This document shows positions 1 to 7,563 of a stretch of 13,297 bases of DNA, one piece after another; the stretch's first letter is position 1, and each line of letters opens with the position of its first letter. The notes under the pieces were generated by a model, which was not told the DNA's origin, did not search any database, and saw nothing but the letters and a program-made list of their open reading frames with translations. Source of the stretch: Bacilli bacterium. GTDB lineage: Bacteria > Bacillota_I > Bacilli_A > RF39 > UBA660. Both the position numbers and the translations under genes were made by a program. The stretch is taken from assembly GCA_900757295.1 (NCBI GenBank), contig CAAENH010000034.1, forward strand, positions 1 to 13,297, read 5' to 3'.

Positions 1-210
1 TTGATTTTACAAGAAGAAAATGTAAATTACAAGTTTATTGCGTTAAGTAAAGAAGAATGGCAATTTGCTAAAAATGAATATATTCATAATAAAAATAATA
101 ATATTAATTATGAATATAAAGATGAAATAGTATTAGAAGAAAAACAAGAAGAAAACATTGATAGTATCGTAAACGATGTTTTTAATAATATTAAAGTAGA
201 AATGGAATAG
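1..210 (+). CDS. dnaX: DNA polymerase III gamma/tau subunit, C-terminal end (partial)
   Basis: The frame is open from base 1 to a TAG stop at 208-210, so this is the tail of a gene that starts upstream; the TTG at base 1 is not a start. The 69 residues contain a FIALSKEEWQFAKNEYI stretch, like the 'ALPe.eW' segment near the end of Gram-positive DnaX, followed by an acidic linker and a final VFNNIKVEME that resembles the closing 'LFGe.ieie' element of tau. DnaX is the ATPase core of the clamp loader. The main support is position: dnaX-ybaB-recR is one of the most conserved gene orders in bacteria, and ybaB follows 9 bases later. The P-loop and zinc module lie outside the window. Identity rests on context plus a weak tail match. 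Confidence 0.75.
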   Translation: MILQEENVNYKFIALSKEEWQFAKNEYIHNKNNNINYEYKDEIVLEEKQEENIDSIVNDVFNNIKVEME

Positions 211-219
211 GTGATAAAA

Positions 220-519
220 ATGAATATGCAAGCATTAATGCAACAAGCTCAAAGAATGCAAAAAGATTTAATGAAGAAGAAAGATGAAATAGGTAAAAAA
301 GAATTTGTTGGAAAATCTGAATTAGTAGAAGTTGTTTTTAATGGAAATAAGGAATTAATATCTATTAATATAAAAAAAGATCATTCATTAGAAGTTGAAG
401 ATATAGAAATACTAGAAGATATGATAAAAATAGCTGTTAAAGATGCATTAAATAAAGTTGATAAGGAAATAAATGAAAAAATGGGCGCAGCGGCAGGACC
501 ATTGAGTGGTTTGATCTAA
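220..519 (+). CDS. ybaB: YbaB/EbfC family nucleoid-associated DNA-binding protein
   Basis: A 99-residue protein of normal family length. It starts MNMQALMQQAQRMQKDLMKK, the long amphipathic helix that opens YbaB/EbfC/YaaK proteins. A beta-sheet core with NGNKELISINIKK and an acidic 'LEVEDIEILEDMIKIAV' helix follow, then the family's MG...GPL-type tail. YbaB dimers have a tweezer-like shape and bind DNA as small nucleoid proteins. I chose the ATG at 220 over the in-frame GTG at 211, because that GTG is part of the ribosome binding site AGGTGAT (209-215), which sits four bases before the ATG. The gene follows dnaX by 9 bases, and its TAA stop shares a base with the recR ATG (TAATG), so it is surely in one operon with both. 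Confidence 0.95.
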   Translation: MNMQALMQQAQRMQKDLMKKKDEIGKKEFVGKSELVEVVFNGNKELISINIKKDHSLEVEDIEILEDMIKIAVKDALNKVDKEINEKMGAAAGPLSGLI

Positions 520-1124
520 TGATTTATCCTAAAGAATTAAATTTAGCTATTGAAAGTTTTAAGAAAATTCCAGGTATTGGCGAAAAAAGTGCTGAAAGAC
601 AAGTATTATCAATTTTACGTATGTCTAGTGATGATGTGGAGCAATTTGCTAATAGTCTCATAGATGCTAAAACTAAATTACATCCATGTGAAATCTGTGG
701 GCATTTAACAAGTAATGATGTTTGTGAAATTTGTGGAGATGAATCTAGAAATAAAAATGTTATTTGTGTACTAGAAGATTTTAAAAGTGTTTTTGCTTTT
801 GAAAAATCTGGTAATTATGATGGAACCTATCATGTTTTAAATGGGTTAATATCACCTATAGATGGTGTAGGACCTGAAGATATTAATATTTCTAGCTTAA
901 TAAAAAGAATAGAAAATCTAGAAAATTGTGAATTAATATTAGCTTTAAAATCTAGTGTCGAAGGTGAAGCTACAACAATGTTTATTTCTAAAATATTTCA
1001 AGATAAAAATGTCTCAATTTCACGTTTACCATATGGCATACCAATGGGAGCAGAAATTGATTATTTAGATCCAATTTCACTTGATAAGGCAATGAGTGAT
1101 AGAAAAATCATCTCAAGAAATTAA
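519..1124 (+). CDS. recR: Recombination mediator protein RecR
   Basis: RecR works with RecO (and RecF) to load RecA on SSB-coated single-stranded gaps. All expected parts are visible in 201 residues, the usual length. The N-terminal helix-hairpin-helix has KIPGIGEKSAER (16-27). A zinc finger uses C57, C60, C69 and C72. A Toprim domain starts at VICVLED (81-87) and includes the LNGLISPIDGVGPEDI loop and the ALKSSVEGEATTMFI strand-helix. The C-terminal segment RLPYGIPMGAEIDYLD is the classic RecR signature. The ATG overlaps the ybaB stop by one base, so translation is probably coupled. A 70-base gap with two palindromes follows the TAA stop. Confidence 0.98.
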   Translation: MIYPKELNLAIESFKKIPGIGEKSAERQVLSILRMSSDDVEQFANSLIDAKTKLHPCEICGHLTSNDVCEICGDESRNKNVICVLEDFKSVFAFEKSGNYDGTYHVLNGLISPIDGVGPEDINISSLIKRIENLENCELILALKSSVEGEATTMFISKIFQDKNVSISRLPYGIPMGAEIDYLDPISLDKAMSDRKIISRN

Positions 1125-1129
1125 GTTAA

Positions 1130-1145
1130 TATTTCCCGGGAAATA
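1130..1145. repeat. Perfect 16-bp palindrome with a CCCGGG core
   Basis: TATTTCCCGGGAAATA reads the same on both strands and has a six-base G/C core in DNA that is otherwise extremely AT-rich. It lies six bases after the recR stop. As RNA it could fold only a 6-bp stem with a four-base CCGG loop, and no T-run follows, so it does not look like an intrinsic terminator. A dimeric repressor operator is the simplest inference, but I do not recognise the site as that of a known regulator. Confidence 0.5.
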
Positions 1146-1150
1146 AAATG

Positions 1151-1178
1151 TAATAAATATATATGAATTTCATATAGT
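1151..1178 (+). promoter_or_regulatory. Possible sigma-E-like promoter for bofA
   Basis: CATATAGT at 1171-1178 matches the mother-cell sigma-E -10 consensus CATACAnT at all but one position. The -35 candidate TAATAAA (1151-1157) is only a partial match to the kmATATT type and is spaced 13 bases away, slightly short. The biological fit is reasonable because BofA works in the mother cell. AT-rich background makes chance matches common, so this is a suggestion only. Confidence 0.25.
1160..1176. repeat. Second dyad, 17 bp, upstream of bofA
   Basis: TATATGAATTTCATATA is a perfect dyad of two 8-base arms around a central T. Its centre is about 30 bp from the centre of the CCCGGG palindrome, roughly three helical turns. 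It covers the start of a possible -10 element for bofA. It could be an operator half of a pair or a weak RNA hairpin. AT-rich dyads arise by chance more easily than the first one. Confidence 0.4.
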
Positions 1179-1194
1179 TTATTGAGGAGACAAA

Positions 1195-1383
1195 ATGATA
1201 AAGAAACTTGCAATTGTTATTAGAAAAGTTTGTACTTCAATATTTATCTTATATGGATTAAACTTTATATTAAATTCTATTAATATTGTTATACCAATTA
1301 ATGTGATATCGATATTAGTAGTTACATTGTTAGGATTTCCTGGATTATTTTCATTGATATTAATGTTTTTAATAATAAAGTAA
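1195..1383 (+). CDS. bofA: BofA-family pro-sigma-K processing inhibitor
   Basis: A 62-residue, almost wholly hydrophobic protein with two membrane segments, about residues 12-33 and 38-61. The family signature is clear: GLNFILNSINIVIPINVISI, then VVTLLGFPGLFSLI, matching the BofA pattern 'N....iPiN..T.lvvg.LGiPG'. In Bacillus, BofA sits in the outer forespore membrane and, with SpoIVFA, holds the protease SpoIVFB inactive until the forespore signals sigma-K activation. Length is slightly below the Bacillus protein. The ATG follows GAGGAGA (1184-1190) at good spacing. Position after recR and before holB agrees with Bacillus order, where bofA also lies just downstream of recR. An opposite-strand frame across it is only a shadow. 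Whether SpoIVFB or sigma-K exists here cannot be seen. Confidence 0.88.
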   Translation: MIKKLAIVIRKVCTSIFILYGLNFILNSINIVIPINVISILVVTLLGFPGLFSLILMFLIIK

Positions 1384-1395
1384 GAGGTATTTAAT

Positions 1396-2235
1396 ATGAT
1401 AGTAAATCCTAAAATTAACAATTTAGTTAATAGTTATCATGAGAATAAATTTTCCCATGCTTTTTTGTTTGTAACAAATGATATTGATAGATGTAGAAAT
1501 GATGTTTTAGAATTGATAAAAGTTATTAGTTGTCCTAGTTCTTATAGTGATGACTGTAAAACTTGCAATTTATGTTATCAAATTGATAAAGGTTCCTTAC
1601 CTAATTTAATTCAAATTTATCCTGATGGGATGAATATAAAGAAAGAACAAATACTAAATATTGAAGAACATTTTTCAGCTAAGCCTATTTATTTAAAAAA
1701 CAATATATATATTATCAACAATGCTGATAAATTAAATAAAGCAGCAGCAAATACTATGTTAAAATTTTTAGAAGAACCAGAAGATAATATATTAGGATTT
1801 TTTATAACCAATAATAAAGAACAAATGTTAGATACGATTAAAAGCAGATGTCAGATTGTTTTAGTTAATTATGGTGATGGTGAATTATTAACTTTAGATG
1901 AAAACTTTTCCAATATAAAAGAATTGAGTCAAATATATCTTAAGTCTTTGTTAATAGAAAAAAAAGACGGTATTATTTTAAACAAAATGGTTTTTACTGA
2001 GTCTGTTTTAGATAGAAATGAATTACATAATTGTTTAAAGTTTTGGATGATATTGTTTACTGCTGCTATAAAGCAAAAAGATTTGAATGAATTTGATTTT
2101 TTATATAATATAGATATTTATAAATTAATTAATATTAATAAAATAGTATTTAATACTTTAAAAAATGTTACTACTAATGTTAATATGGAATTGTTAATGG
2201 ATGGGTTTGTTTTAGAAGTGGAGAAAATATTGTAA
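1396..2235 (+). CDS. holB: DNA polymerase III delta-prime subunit (clamp loader)
   Basis: A 279-residue AAA+-fold protein that completes the clamp loader with DnaX and delta. The opening HAFLFVTNDIDR (21-32) stands where a P-loop would be, but there is no GKT/S; delta-prime normally lacks a working Walker A, so this is expected and not a defect. A zinc module uses C46, C54, C57 and C60. The sensor and helix motif AANTMLKFLEEPE (117-129) and the SRC arginine-finger motif (150-152) are diagnostic. The C-terminal half is diverged, as is usual for this subunit. Ribosome binding site AAGAGGT (1382-1388) overlaps the end of bofA. The TAA stop shares a base with the ricT ATG. Confidence 0.96.
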   Translation: MIVNPKINNLVNSYHENKFSHAFLFVTNDIDRCRNDVLELIKVISCPSSYSDDCKTCNLCYQIDKGSLPNLIQIYPDGMNIKKEQILNIEEHFSAKPIYLKNNIYIINNADKLNKAAANTMLKFLEEPEDNILGFFITNNKEQMLDTIKSRCQIVLVNYGDGELLTLDENFSNIKELSQIYLKSLLIEKKDGIILNKMVFTESVLDRNELHNCLKFWMILFTAAIKQKDLNEFDFLYNIDIYKLININKIVFNTLKNVTTNVNMELLMDGFVLEVEKIL

Positions 2236-3023
2236 TGAAAGCATATGGAATAAAATTTAATTCTAGTGGAAAAATGTATATTTATATTAGCAAATTAAAT
2301 ATAGATGATGGCAAAGTAGTAATAGTGCCTACTGATAAAGGCGAAAACTCTGGCATAGTTGTAAAAAAAATTAATAATGTACAAAAAGATGAAAATAATT
2401 ATAAACAAATAATTAGAATCGCAACAAAAAAAGATTTAAATGTTATAAGAGAAAATGAAAAGAATGCTCAGCAAGCTATAATTCAAGCTCAGAAATTAGC
2501 AATAAAACAAAAACTTTCAATGCGCATACTTTCTGCAAGTTATACATTTGATAAAAAACAGTTACAATTTAATTTTTTAGCCGATGAAAGAGTAGATTTT
2601 AGAGATTTAGCTAAAAACTTAGCTGGTATCTATAAAACAAGAATTGAGTTAAGACAAATAGGTGTTAGAGATAAAGCAAAAGAAGTTGGTGGAATTGGTC
2701 AATGTGGTCGCTGTTTATGTTGCAATAGTTTTTTAAATCATGTAGGTTCAATATCAATTAATACTGTAAAGAATCAAAATATTGCTATAAACCCTTCAAA
2801 AATTAATGGACAGTGTGGAAGATTATTATGTTGTCTAGCATATGAAGATGATCAGTATACTGAATGTCAAAAAAATATGCCTAAAGTAGGTGATAATGTC
2901 AAAACTGATTTTGGCCTTGGTAAAGTACTAAGTGTCGATATTTTGAATAGAATGTATACAGTTGACATTGACGGTAATAAGAAAGAGATAAAATTAGATT
3001 GTGGAAAATATTGTAATAAATGA
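2235..3023 (+). CDS. ricT: RicT/YaaT, PSP1-domain regulatory iron-sulfur protein
   Basis: A 262-residue protein of the PSP1 C-terminal domain family. In Bacillus, RicT (YaaT) joins RicA and RicF in an Fe-S complex that directs RNase Y to certain mRNAs and affects sporulation, competence and biofilm decisions. The core LQFNFLADERVDFRDLAKNL and IELRQIGVRDKAK is typical. The cysteine cluster is complete: C157, C160, C162, C163 in QCGRCLCC, and C194, C199, C200 in QCGRLLCC. It starts one base inside holB and its last 23 bases overlap the methyltransferase gene, so these are co-transcribed. The TGA stop at 3021-3023 helps show that the standard code applies. RicA and RicF partners are not in the window. 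Confidence 0.95.
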   Translation: MKAYGIKFNSSGKMYIYISKLNIDDGKVVIVPTDKGENSGIVVKKINNVQKDENNYKQIIRIATKKDLNVIRENEKNAQQAIIQAQKLAIKQKLSMRILSASYTFDKKQLQFNFLADERVDFRDLAKNLAGIYKTRIELRQIGVRDKAKEVGGIGQCGRCLCCNSFLNHVGSISINTVKNQNIAINPSKINGQCGRLLCCLAYEDDQYTECQKNMPKVGDNVKTDFGLGKVLSVDILNRMYTVDIDGNKKEIKLDCGKYCNK

Positions 3024-3714
3024 TGTTTTAGATTATGGAATAAAAATATATCAAGATAATACTTGTTTTAAGTTTTCCTTAGATTCTGTTTTACTTGCTG
3101 AATTTATAAAAGTTAAAAGTAGTAAATTAAATATACTTGATTTATGCACAGGAAATTGTGTAATACCTTTAATATTAGCAAATAAATATTCAAATAATAT
3201 AGTAGCTGTAGAATTGCAACAAAAAATATTTAATTTAGCTAAAAATTCTGTTGATCTAAATAAAATGTCTAAGCAAATTAAAATAATAAATGATAATGCA
3301 ATAAATATTGATAAATATTATAAAACAGAATATTTCGATATAGTTTCTTGTAATCCACCATATTTTAAAATACATCAAAAATCAATAATAAATTTGAATG
3401 ATTATAAGTCAATTGCAAGACACGAATTAAAAATTAATTTAGAAGAAATAATATCTATTGCTTCACGAATGTTAAAAAATAAAGGATATTTTTATTTAGT
3501 TCATAGAACTGAGCGATTAGAAGAAATTATTCATACTTTGAACAAATATAATCTTCGTATTAAAAATATTCAATTTGTTTATACTAAAGATAATGATAAT
3601 TCTTCTTTAGTTTTAATAAAAGCTTTAAAAAATGGTAATTTTGGTTTAAAAGTAAACCCACCTATTTTTATAAATAGATATAATAGTTATAAAAATATAT
3701 TTAAGGAGGATTAA
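3001..3714 (+). CDS. YabB/TrmN6-like class I SAM-dependent adenine N6-methyltransferase
   Basis: A 237-residue Rossmann-fold methyltransferase. Motif I is DLCTGNCVIPL (47-57), the acidic end of strand 2 is VAVELQ (68-73), and motif IV is NPPYF (118-122), the form used by enzymes methylating an adenine exocyclic N6. The N-terminal FKFSLDSVLLAEF (23-35) matches the 'F.fs.DavLLa.F' block of TrmN6/YabB proteins. The E. coli relative modifies A37 of tRNA-Val; the substrate here is inferred only. No ATG exists near the start, so GTG at 3001 inside ricT is chosen; it preserves the conserved N-terminus. Bacillus order is also ricT-(yabA)-yabB. The neighbouring yazA and rsmI of Bacillus are missing; pth follows after one base. 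Confidence 0.9.
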   Translation: MENIVINDVLDYGIKIYQDNTCFKFSLDSVLLAEFIKVKSSKLNILDLCTGNCVIPLILANKYSNNIVAVELQQKIFNLAKNSVDLNKMSKQIKIINDNAINIDKYYKTEYFDIVSCNPPYFKIHQKSIINLNDYKSIARHELKINLEEIISIASRMLKNKGYFYLVHRTERLEEIIHTLNKYNLRIKNIQFVYTKDNDNSSLVLIKALKNGNFGLKVNPPIFINRYNSYKNIFKED

Positions 3715-3715
3715 A

Positions 3716-4279
3716 ATGAAATTAATTATTGGTTTGGGAAATCCAGGAAAAGAATATGAATATACTAGGCATAATATTGGGTTTATGGTTTTAGATACAT
3801 ATTTAGGTAATGTTAAATGGAAAACTAAAAATAATGCCTTATATTATGAGAAAAGTATAAATAATGAAAAATATATTTTTATTAAACCATTAACTTTTAT
3901 GAATTTGTCTGGAGAAGCGGTTATAAAATATGTTAACTATTATAATGTAGATATTAAAGATGTTTTAGTAATTCATGATGATTTAGATTTACCTATAGGT
4001 AGTTTTAGATTAAAAGAAAATAGTAGTTCTGGTGGACATAATGGAATTAAATCAATAATAAATTGTTTACATTCTAATAGTTTTAGACGTTTAAAGATAG
4101 GTGTATCTAATAATAAAACTATTGATACTAAAGATTATGTTTTAGGAAAATTTTCTAAATCTGATATAGAAAGTTTAAATTCTATAATTAATCAGTGTGC
4201 TAATATAATTGAAGAATTTAGTGAAAAATCATTTTTAGATTTAATGAGTCAATATAATAAGAGAGTGCATAATGAATGA
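3716..4279 (+). CDS. pth: Peptidyl-tRNA hydrolase
   Basis: Pth cleaves the ester bond of peptidyl-tRNAs dropped by ribosomes and recycles the tRNA. The 187-residue length is standard. Active-site landmarks are GLGNPG with N9, the catalytic TRHNIGF block with H19, TFMNLSG with N63, HDDLDLP (87-93) carrying the catalytic-pair aspartate, and SSGGHNGIKSI with N109. The ATG at 3716 has a near-ideal AAGGAGGA (3703-3710). The last 8 bases overlap mfd. In Bacillus this gene is called spoVC and also lies just before mfd, separated there by a small gene (yabK/fin) that is absent here. TGA stop. Confidence 0.98.
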   Translation: MKLIIGLGNPGKEYEYTRHNIGFMVLDTYLGNVKWKTKNNALYYEKSINNEKYIFIKPLTFMNLSGEAVIKYVNYYNVDIKDVLVIHDDLDLPIGSFRLKENSSSGGHNGIKSIINCLHSNSFRRLKIGVSNNKTIDTKDYVLGKFSKSDIESLNSIINQCANIIEEFSEKSFLDLMSQYNKRVHNE

Positions 4280-7200
4280 TTTAATAAAAAATATTAATTT
4301 AGAAAATAATATTTGTATTACTGGTTTAACTTTTGAGTTAAATATTTTTTACGTTTTAGAAAAATTTAGATTGAGTACTGAAAATGTTTTAGTAGTTACT
4401 AATTCATTATATGAAGCTAATCAAATTTATAATAATTTGTTAACTTATACATCTGATGTTCTTTTATTTCCGATGGATGATTTTTTAACTAGTGTAGCAC
4501 TAGCTATTTCACCAGATTTAAAAATGAAACGTCTAGAAACTATTCAATCATTAAATAGTAACAGTAAAAAAATAGTAATAACTAATTTAATGGGCTATTT
4601 AAAATATTTACCAAAAAAAGATGAAGCAAATAATTATATTAATAAAATTATAGTTAATGATAAAATTAAAAGAGAAGATATAATTGAAACTTTAGAAAAA
4701 TTAGGTTATAAAAGAGAATCGTTAGTAACTTCTACAGGTGAATATGCTGTAAGAGGATATATTATAGATGTATTTATTATAGATGCAGAACACCCATATC
4801 GAATTGAAATGTTTGGAGATGAAATTGATAACATTAGAATATTTAATGAGAACACTCAAATTTCAATTACTAAGATAAATGAAATTAGTTTATATCCATT
4901 TTCAGAGTTGGAAACTGAAGATAAGGTTTCTTTATATGAGTATATGAATAATCCATTAGTAATATATTACAATTTTGATCAAATAAAAGCCGGCTATAAA
5001 AAGCTGACACAAGAAATATTTGATTACAATATCTCTATGAATCAAGATTCTAATAAAAAATATATGTTTAATATGGATCAAATAACTGTTAAAAATTCAA
5101 ACTATATTGGTGATTTTAATTCTTCATGTAATTTGCCAAATTTTTCTTATAAAAGCAATGAATTAGAAAATTTTAATAGTAATTTTGAATTGTTGAAAAC
5201 TTATGTTTTAAAAGAGATAAGTAAGAAACAAATTGTTATTTTTTGCTTATCAAGAAAAGAACAAATAAAAAAAATAAATGAATTATTGAATAATGTTAAA
5301 AGTATAAATAAAATAGAAAATTTAACATCTGGAATATATATTTTAAATAATCAAATTAATAAAGGTTTTTGCTTTTTAAATTATACGATAATTAGTGAGT
5401 ATGATATCGAGAATATTGCTCATGCTAAAATAAAGTATAAAAATAATTATAAGCTAGGTAAAAAAATATCAAGTTTTAATGATATTACTCAAGGCGATTA
5501 TGTTGTTCATAGCGCACATGGTATTGGTGTTTATAATGGAGTAGTTACTTTAATCCAAATGGGCTTACAAAAAGATTATATTCAAATAAATTATGCCGGT
5601 AATGATAAAGTATATATACCTGTTGAAAAAATTAGTTCTATATATAAATATGCTAATAAAAATGACGCTAATCCTAAAATAAATAAATTGAATTCAACTA
5701 CTTGGGAAAAAACAAAACGCAATTTAAGGAAACGAATTAATGACATCTCACAACAATTAATTTTATTATACGCTCAAAGAAAACAAACTAAAAATACTAA
5801 GTATAAAGATTATGAAGAAGAGATTATATTTGCTAATAATTTTAATTATAATGAAACATCAGATCAATTGAAAGCAATAAATAATATTAATGATGATTTA
5901 AGATCGGATAATCCTATGGATAGATTATTATGTGGAGATGTTGGTTATGGTAAAACTGAGGTAGCATTTAGAGGAATGTTTAAAACTGTAATGAACGGTT
6001 ATCAAGTTTTATATTTATGCCCAACTACAATCTTATCAAATCAGCAATATAAAAATGCATTAGAGAGATTTAAAAATTTTGGAGTGAATATTGGATTATT
6101 GAATCGATTTACTTCTAAAAAAGAGGAAAAAAGAATTATTTCAGCTTTAAAAGAAGGTCGAATTGATATTGTTTTTGGTACTCATCGTTTACTTAGTAGT
6201 GATGTAATTTGTAAAAATTTAGGATTATTGGTAATTGATGAAGAACAAAGATTTGGTGTTACTCATAAGGAAAAAATTAAAGACATGAAAAAAGATGTTA
6301 ATGTTTTAACTTTGTCAGCAACACCAATCCCAAGAACTTTAAAATTATCATTATCTGGTTTAAGAGATTTATCAATTATAGATACTCCGCCGGTTAATAG
6401 ATATCCAATTCAAACTTATGTTGTGGCAGAAAATGATGTTTTGATACAGGATGCTATATACAAAGAGCTTTCTAGACATGGCCAAGTTTTCATTTTATAT
6501 AATAAAGTTGCTAGTATCGAAAATGAAATGAACAAATTAAAAAGATTGGTACCAGAAGCTAGAATTACATTTGCTCATGGACAAATGAAAAAAGAAGAAT
6601 TAGAAAATATAATGGAATCATTTATTAATTATGAATTTGATATTTTGTTATGTACGACAATTATTGAAACAGGAATTGATATCCCAAATGCTAATACTTT
6701 AATTATTATTGATGCAGATCACTTTGGGTTATCACAGTTATATCAAATACGTGGTCGAGTAGGTAGAAGTGATAAAATAGCATATGCATATTTTATGTAC
6801 AATAAATCTAAAGTTTTAAATGATATGGCAGTAAAGCGTTTACAAGCAATAAAAGAGTTTACTGAACTTGGTAGTGGATATAAAATAGCAATGCGAGATT
6901 TAGCTATTCGTGGTGCTGGAGATATCTTAGGTAGTGAACAAGCTGGTTTTGTTGATACTGTAGGTATTGACTTATTTATGAAAATGATTGAAGAAGAAAT
7001 TGATAAAATAAATGGCAAAGAAGTAAAAGAAGATGAAGATAAAACTGCTTTGATTAATGTTGATACTCATATTGATGATGCTTATGTTAGCGACGAAAAT
7101 ATTAAGATTGAAATTCATAAAATGATAAATGAAATTGATAGTTTAGAAAAACTTAAAAAAGTAAAATTTGAACTTGAAGATAGATTTGGAAAAATTAATG

Positions 7201-7493
7201 AAAAAATTGAAATATATATGTATGAAGAATGGTTTGAAAAATTAGCGATAAAACTTAATATTACTACAGTAAGACAAAATAGTAGAGAAGTTGAGATTGA
7301 GATACCAGAAAAAATATCTAATCAACTTAATGGAGATAAATTATTCTTAACAGTATACAATATTAATCCTAGATTTGCATTGAGATATTTTAATAAGAAG
7401 ATATATATAAAATTGGTTTTAAATAAAAATGACAAACATTTTATTTATTATTTAGTTAATGTTTTAGATTTTATTAATTCTGAAATAGCTTAA
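4272..7493 (+). CDS. mfd: Transcription-repair coupling factor Mfd
   Basis: Mfd displaces RNA polymerase stalled at DNA damage and recruits UvrA. It has 1073 residues, against roughly 1150-1180 for E. coli and Bacillus. The N-terminal UvrB-like module includes TGEYAVRGYIIDVF and RIEMFGDEID. The RNA-polymerase-interacting CarD-like domain begins near D409 (DYVVHSAHGIG). The RecG-like motor has Walker A GDVGYGKT (555-562), DEEQRFG (656-662), LSATPIPRTL (681-690), ETGIDIPNANT (from 799) and QIRGRVGR (825-832). The TRCF C-terminal domain fills the last 140 or so residues. The shortening seems to lie between the UvrB-like module and the polymerase-binding domain. The start overlaps pth by 8 bases with AAGAGAG (4259-4265) before it. 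A terminator follows at once. Confidence 0.98.
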   Translation: MNDLIKNINLENNICITGLTFELNIFYVLEKFRLSTENVLVVTNSLYEANQIYNNLLTYTSDVLLFPMDDFLTSVALAISPDLKMKRLETIQSLNSNSKKIVITNLMGYLKYLPKKDEANNYINKIIVNDKIKREDIIETLEKLGYKRESLVTSTGEYAVRGYIIDVFIIDAEHPYRIEMFGDEIDNIRIFNENTQISITKINEISLYPFSELETEDKVSLYEYMNNPLVIYYNFDQIKAGYKKLTQEIFDYNISMNQDSNKKYMFNMDQITVKNSNYIGDFNSSCNLPNFSYKSNELENFNSNFELLKTYVLKEISKKQIVIFCLSRKEQIKKINELLNNVKSINKIENLTSGIYILNNQINKGFCFLNYTIISEYDIENIAHAKIKYKNNYKLGKKISSFNDITQGDYVVHSAHGIGVYNGVVTLIQMGLQKDYIQINYAGNDKVYIPVEKISSIYKYANKNDANPKINKLNSTTWEKTKRNLRKRINDISQQLILLYAQRKQTKNTKYKDYEEEIIFANNFNYNETSDQLKAINNINDDLRSDNPMDRLLCGDVGYGKTEVAFRGMFKTVMNGYQVLYLCPTTILSNQQYKNALERFKNFGVNIGLLNRFTSKKEEKRIISALKEGRIDIVFGTHRLLSSDVICKNLGLLVIDEEQRFGVTHKEKIKDMKKDVNVLTLSATPIPRTLKLSLSGLRDLSIIDTPPVNRYPIQTYVVAENDVLIQDAIYKELSRHGQVFILYNKVASIENEMNKLKRLVPEARITFAHGQMKKEELENIMESFINYEFDILLCTTIIETGIDIPNANTLIIIDADHFGLSQLYQIRGRVGRSDKIAYAYFMYNKSKVLNDMAVKRLQAIKEFTELGSGYKIAMRDLAIRGAGDILGSEQAGFVDTVGIDLFMKMIEEEIDKINGKEVKEDEDKTALINVDTHIDDAYVSDENIKIEIHKMINEIDSLEKLKKVKFELEDRFGKINEKIEIYMYEEWFEKLAIKLNITTVRQNSREVEIEIPEKISNQLNGDKLFLTVYNINPRFALRYFNKKIYIKLVLNKNDKHFIYYLVNVLDFINSEIA

Positions 7494-7510
7494 ATCGCTA
7501 TTTCTTTTTT
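7482..7510 (+). terminator. Intrinsic terminator after mfd
   Basis: A perfect 8-bp stem, GAAATAGC (7482-7489) with GCTATTTC (7497-7504), closes a 7-base loop and is followed directly by six T. The mfd TAA stop lies in the loop. It separates the repair/translation operon from spoVT. Confidence 0.9.
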
Positions 7511-7512
7511 AT

Positions 7513-7541
7513 GTATTTTTTGGCAAATTTAGACAAAAATA
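7513..7541 (+). promoter_or_regulatory. Possible forespore (sigma-F/sigma-G type) promoter for spoVT
   Basis: GTATT (7513-7517) matches the GywTA -35 type at four of five positions. GACAAAAATA (7532-7541) matches the sigma-F -10 form GgnrAnAnTw at nine of ten. The spacer is 14 bases, one or two short of usual. In Bacillus spoVT is under forespore sigma-G, whose sites resemble sigma-F sites, so the context fits. No good sigma-A pair was seen between the mfd terminator and spoVT. Confidence 0.35.
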
Positions 7542-7563
7542 TAAATAGAATGGAGTGAATACT

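Noticed and set aside
1179..1421. 80-codon frame on the minus strand across bofA
   Set aside because: It is the antisense shadow of bofA, which has the family motif, a ribosome binding site and the expected synteny.
1396..2235. holB as a broken gene because it lacks a P-loop
   Set aside because: Delta-prime subunits commonly have a degenerate nucleotide site; the zinc cysteines, LEEP and SRC motifs are intact.
6743..7018. 91-codon minus-strand frame inside mfd, with similar ones at 7509-7772, 9496-9699 and 10739-10972
   Set aside because: Each lies opposite a well-conserved coding region and shows no family features or start signals of its own.
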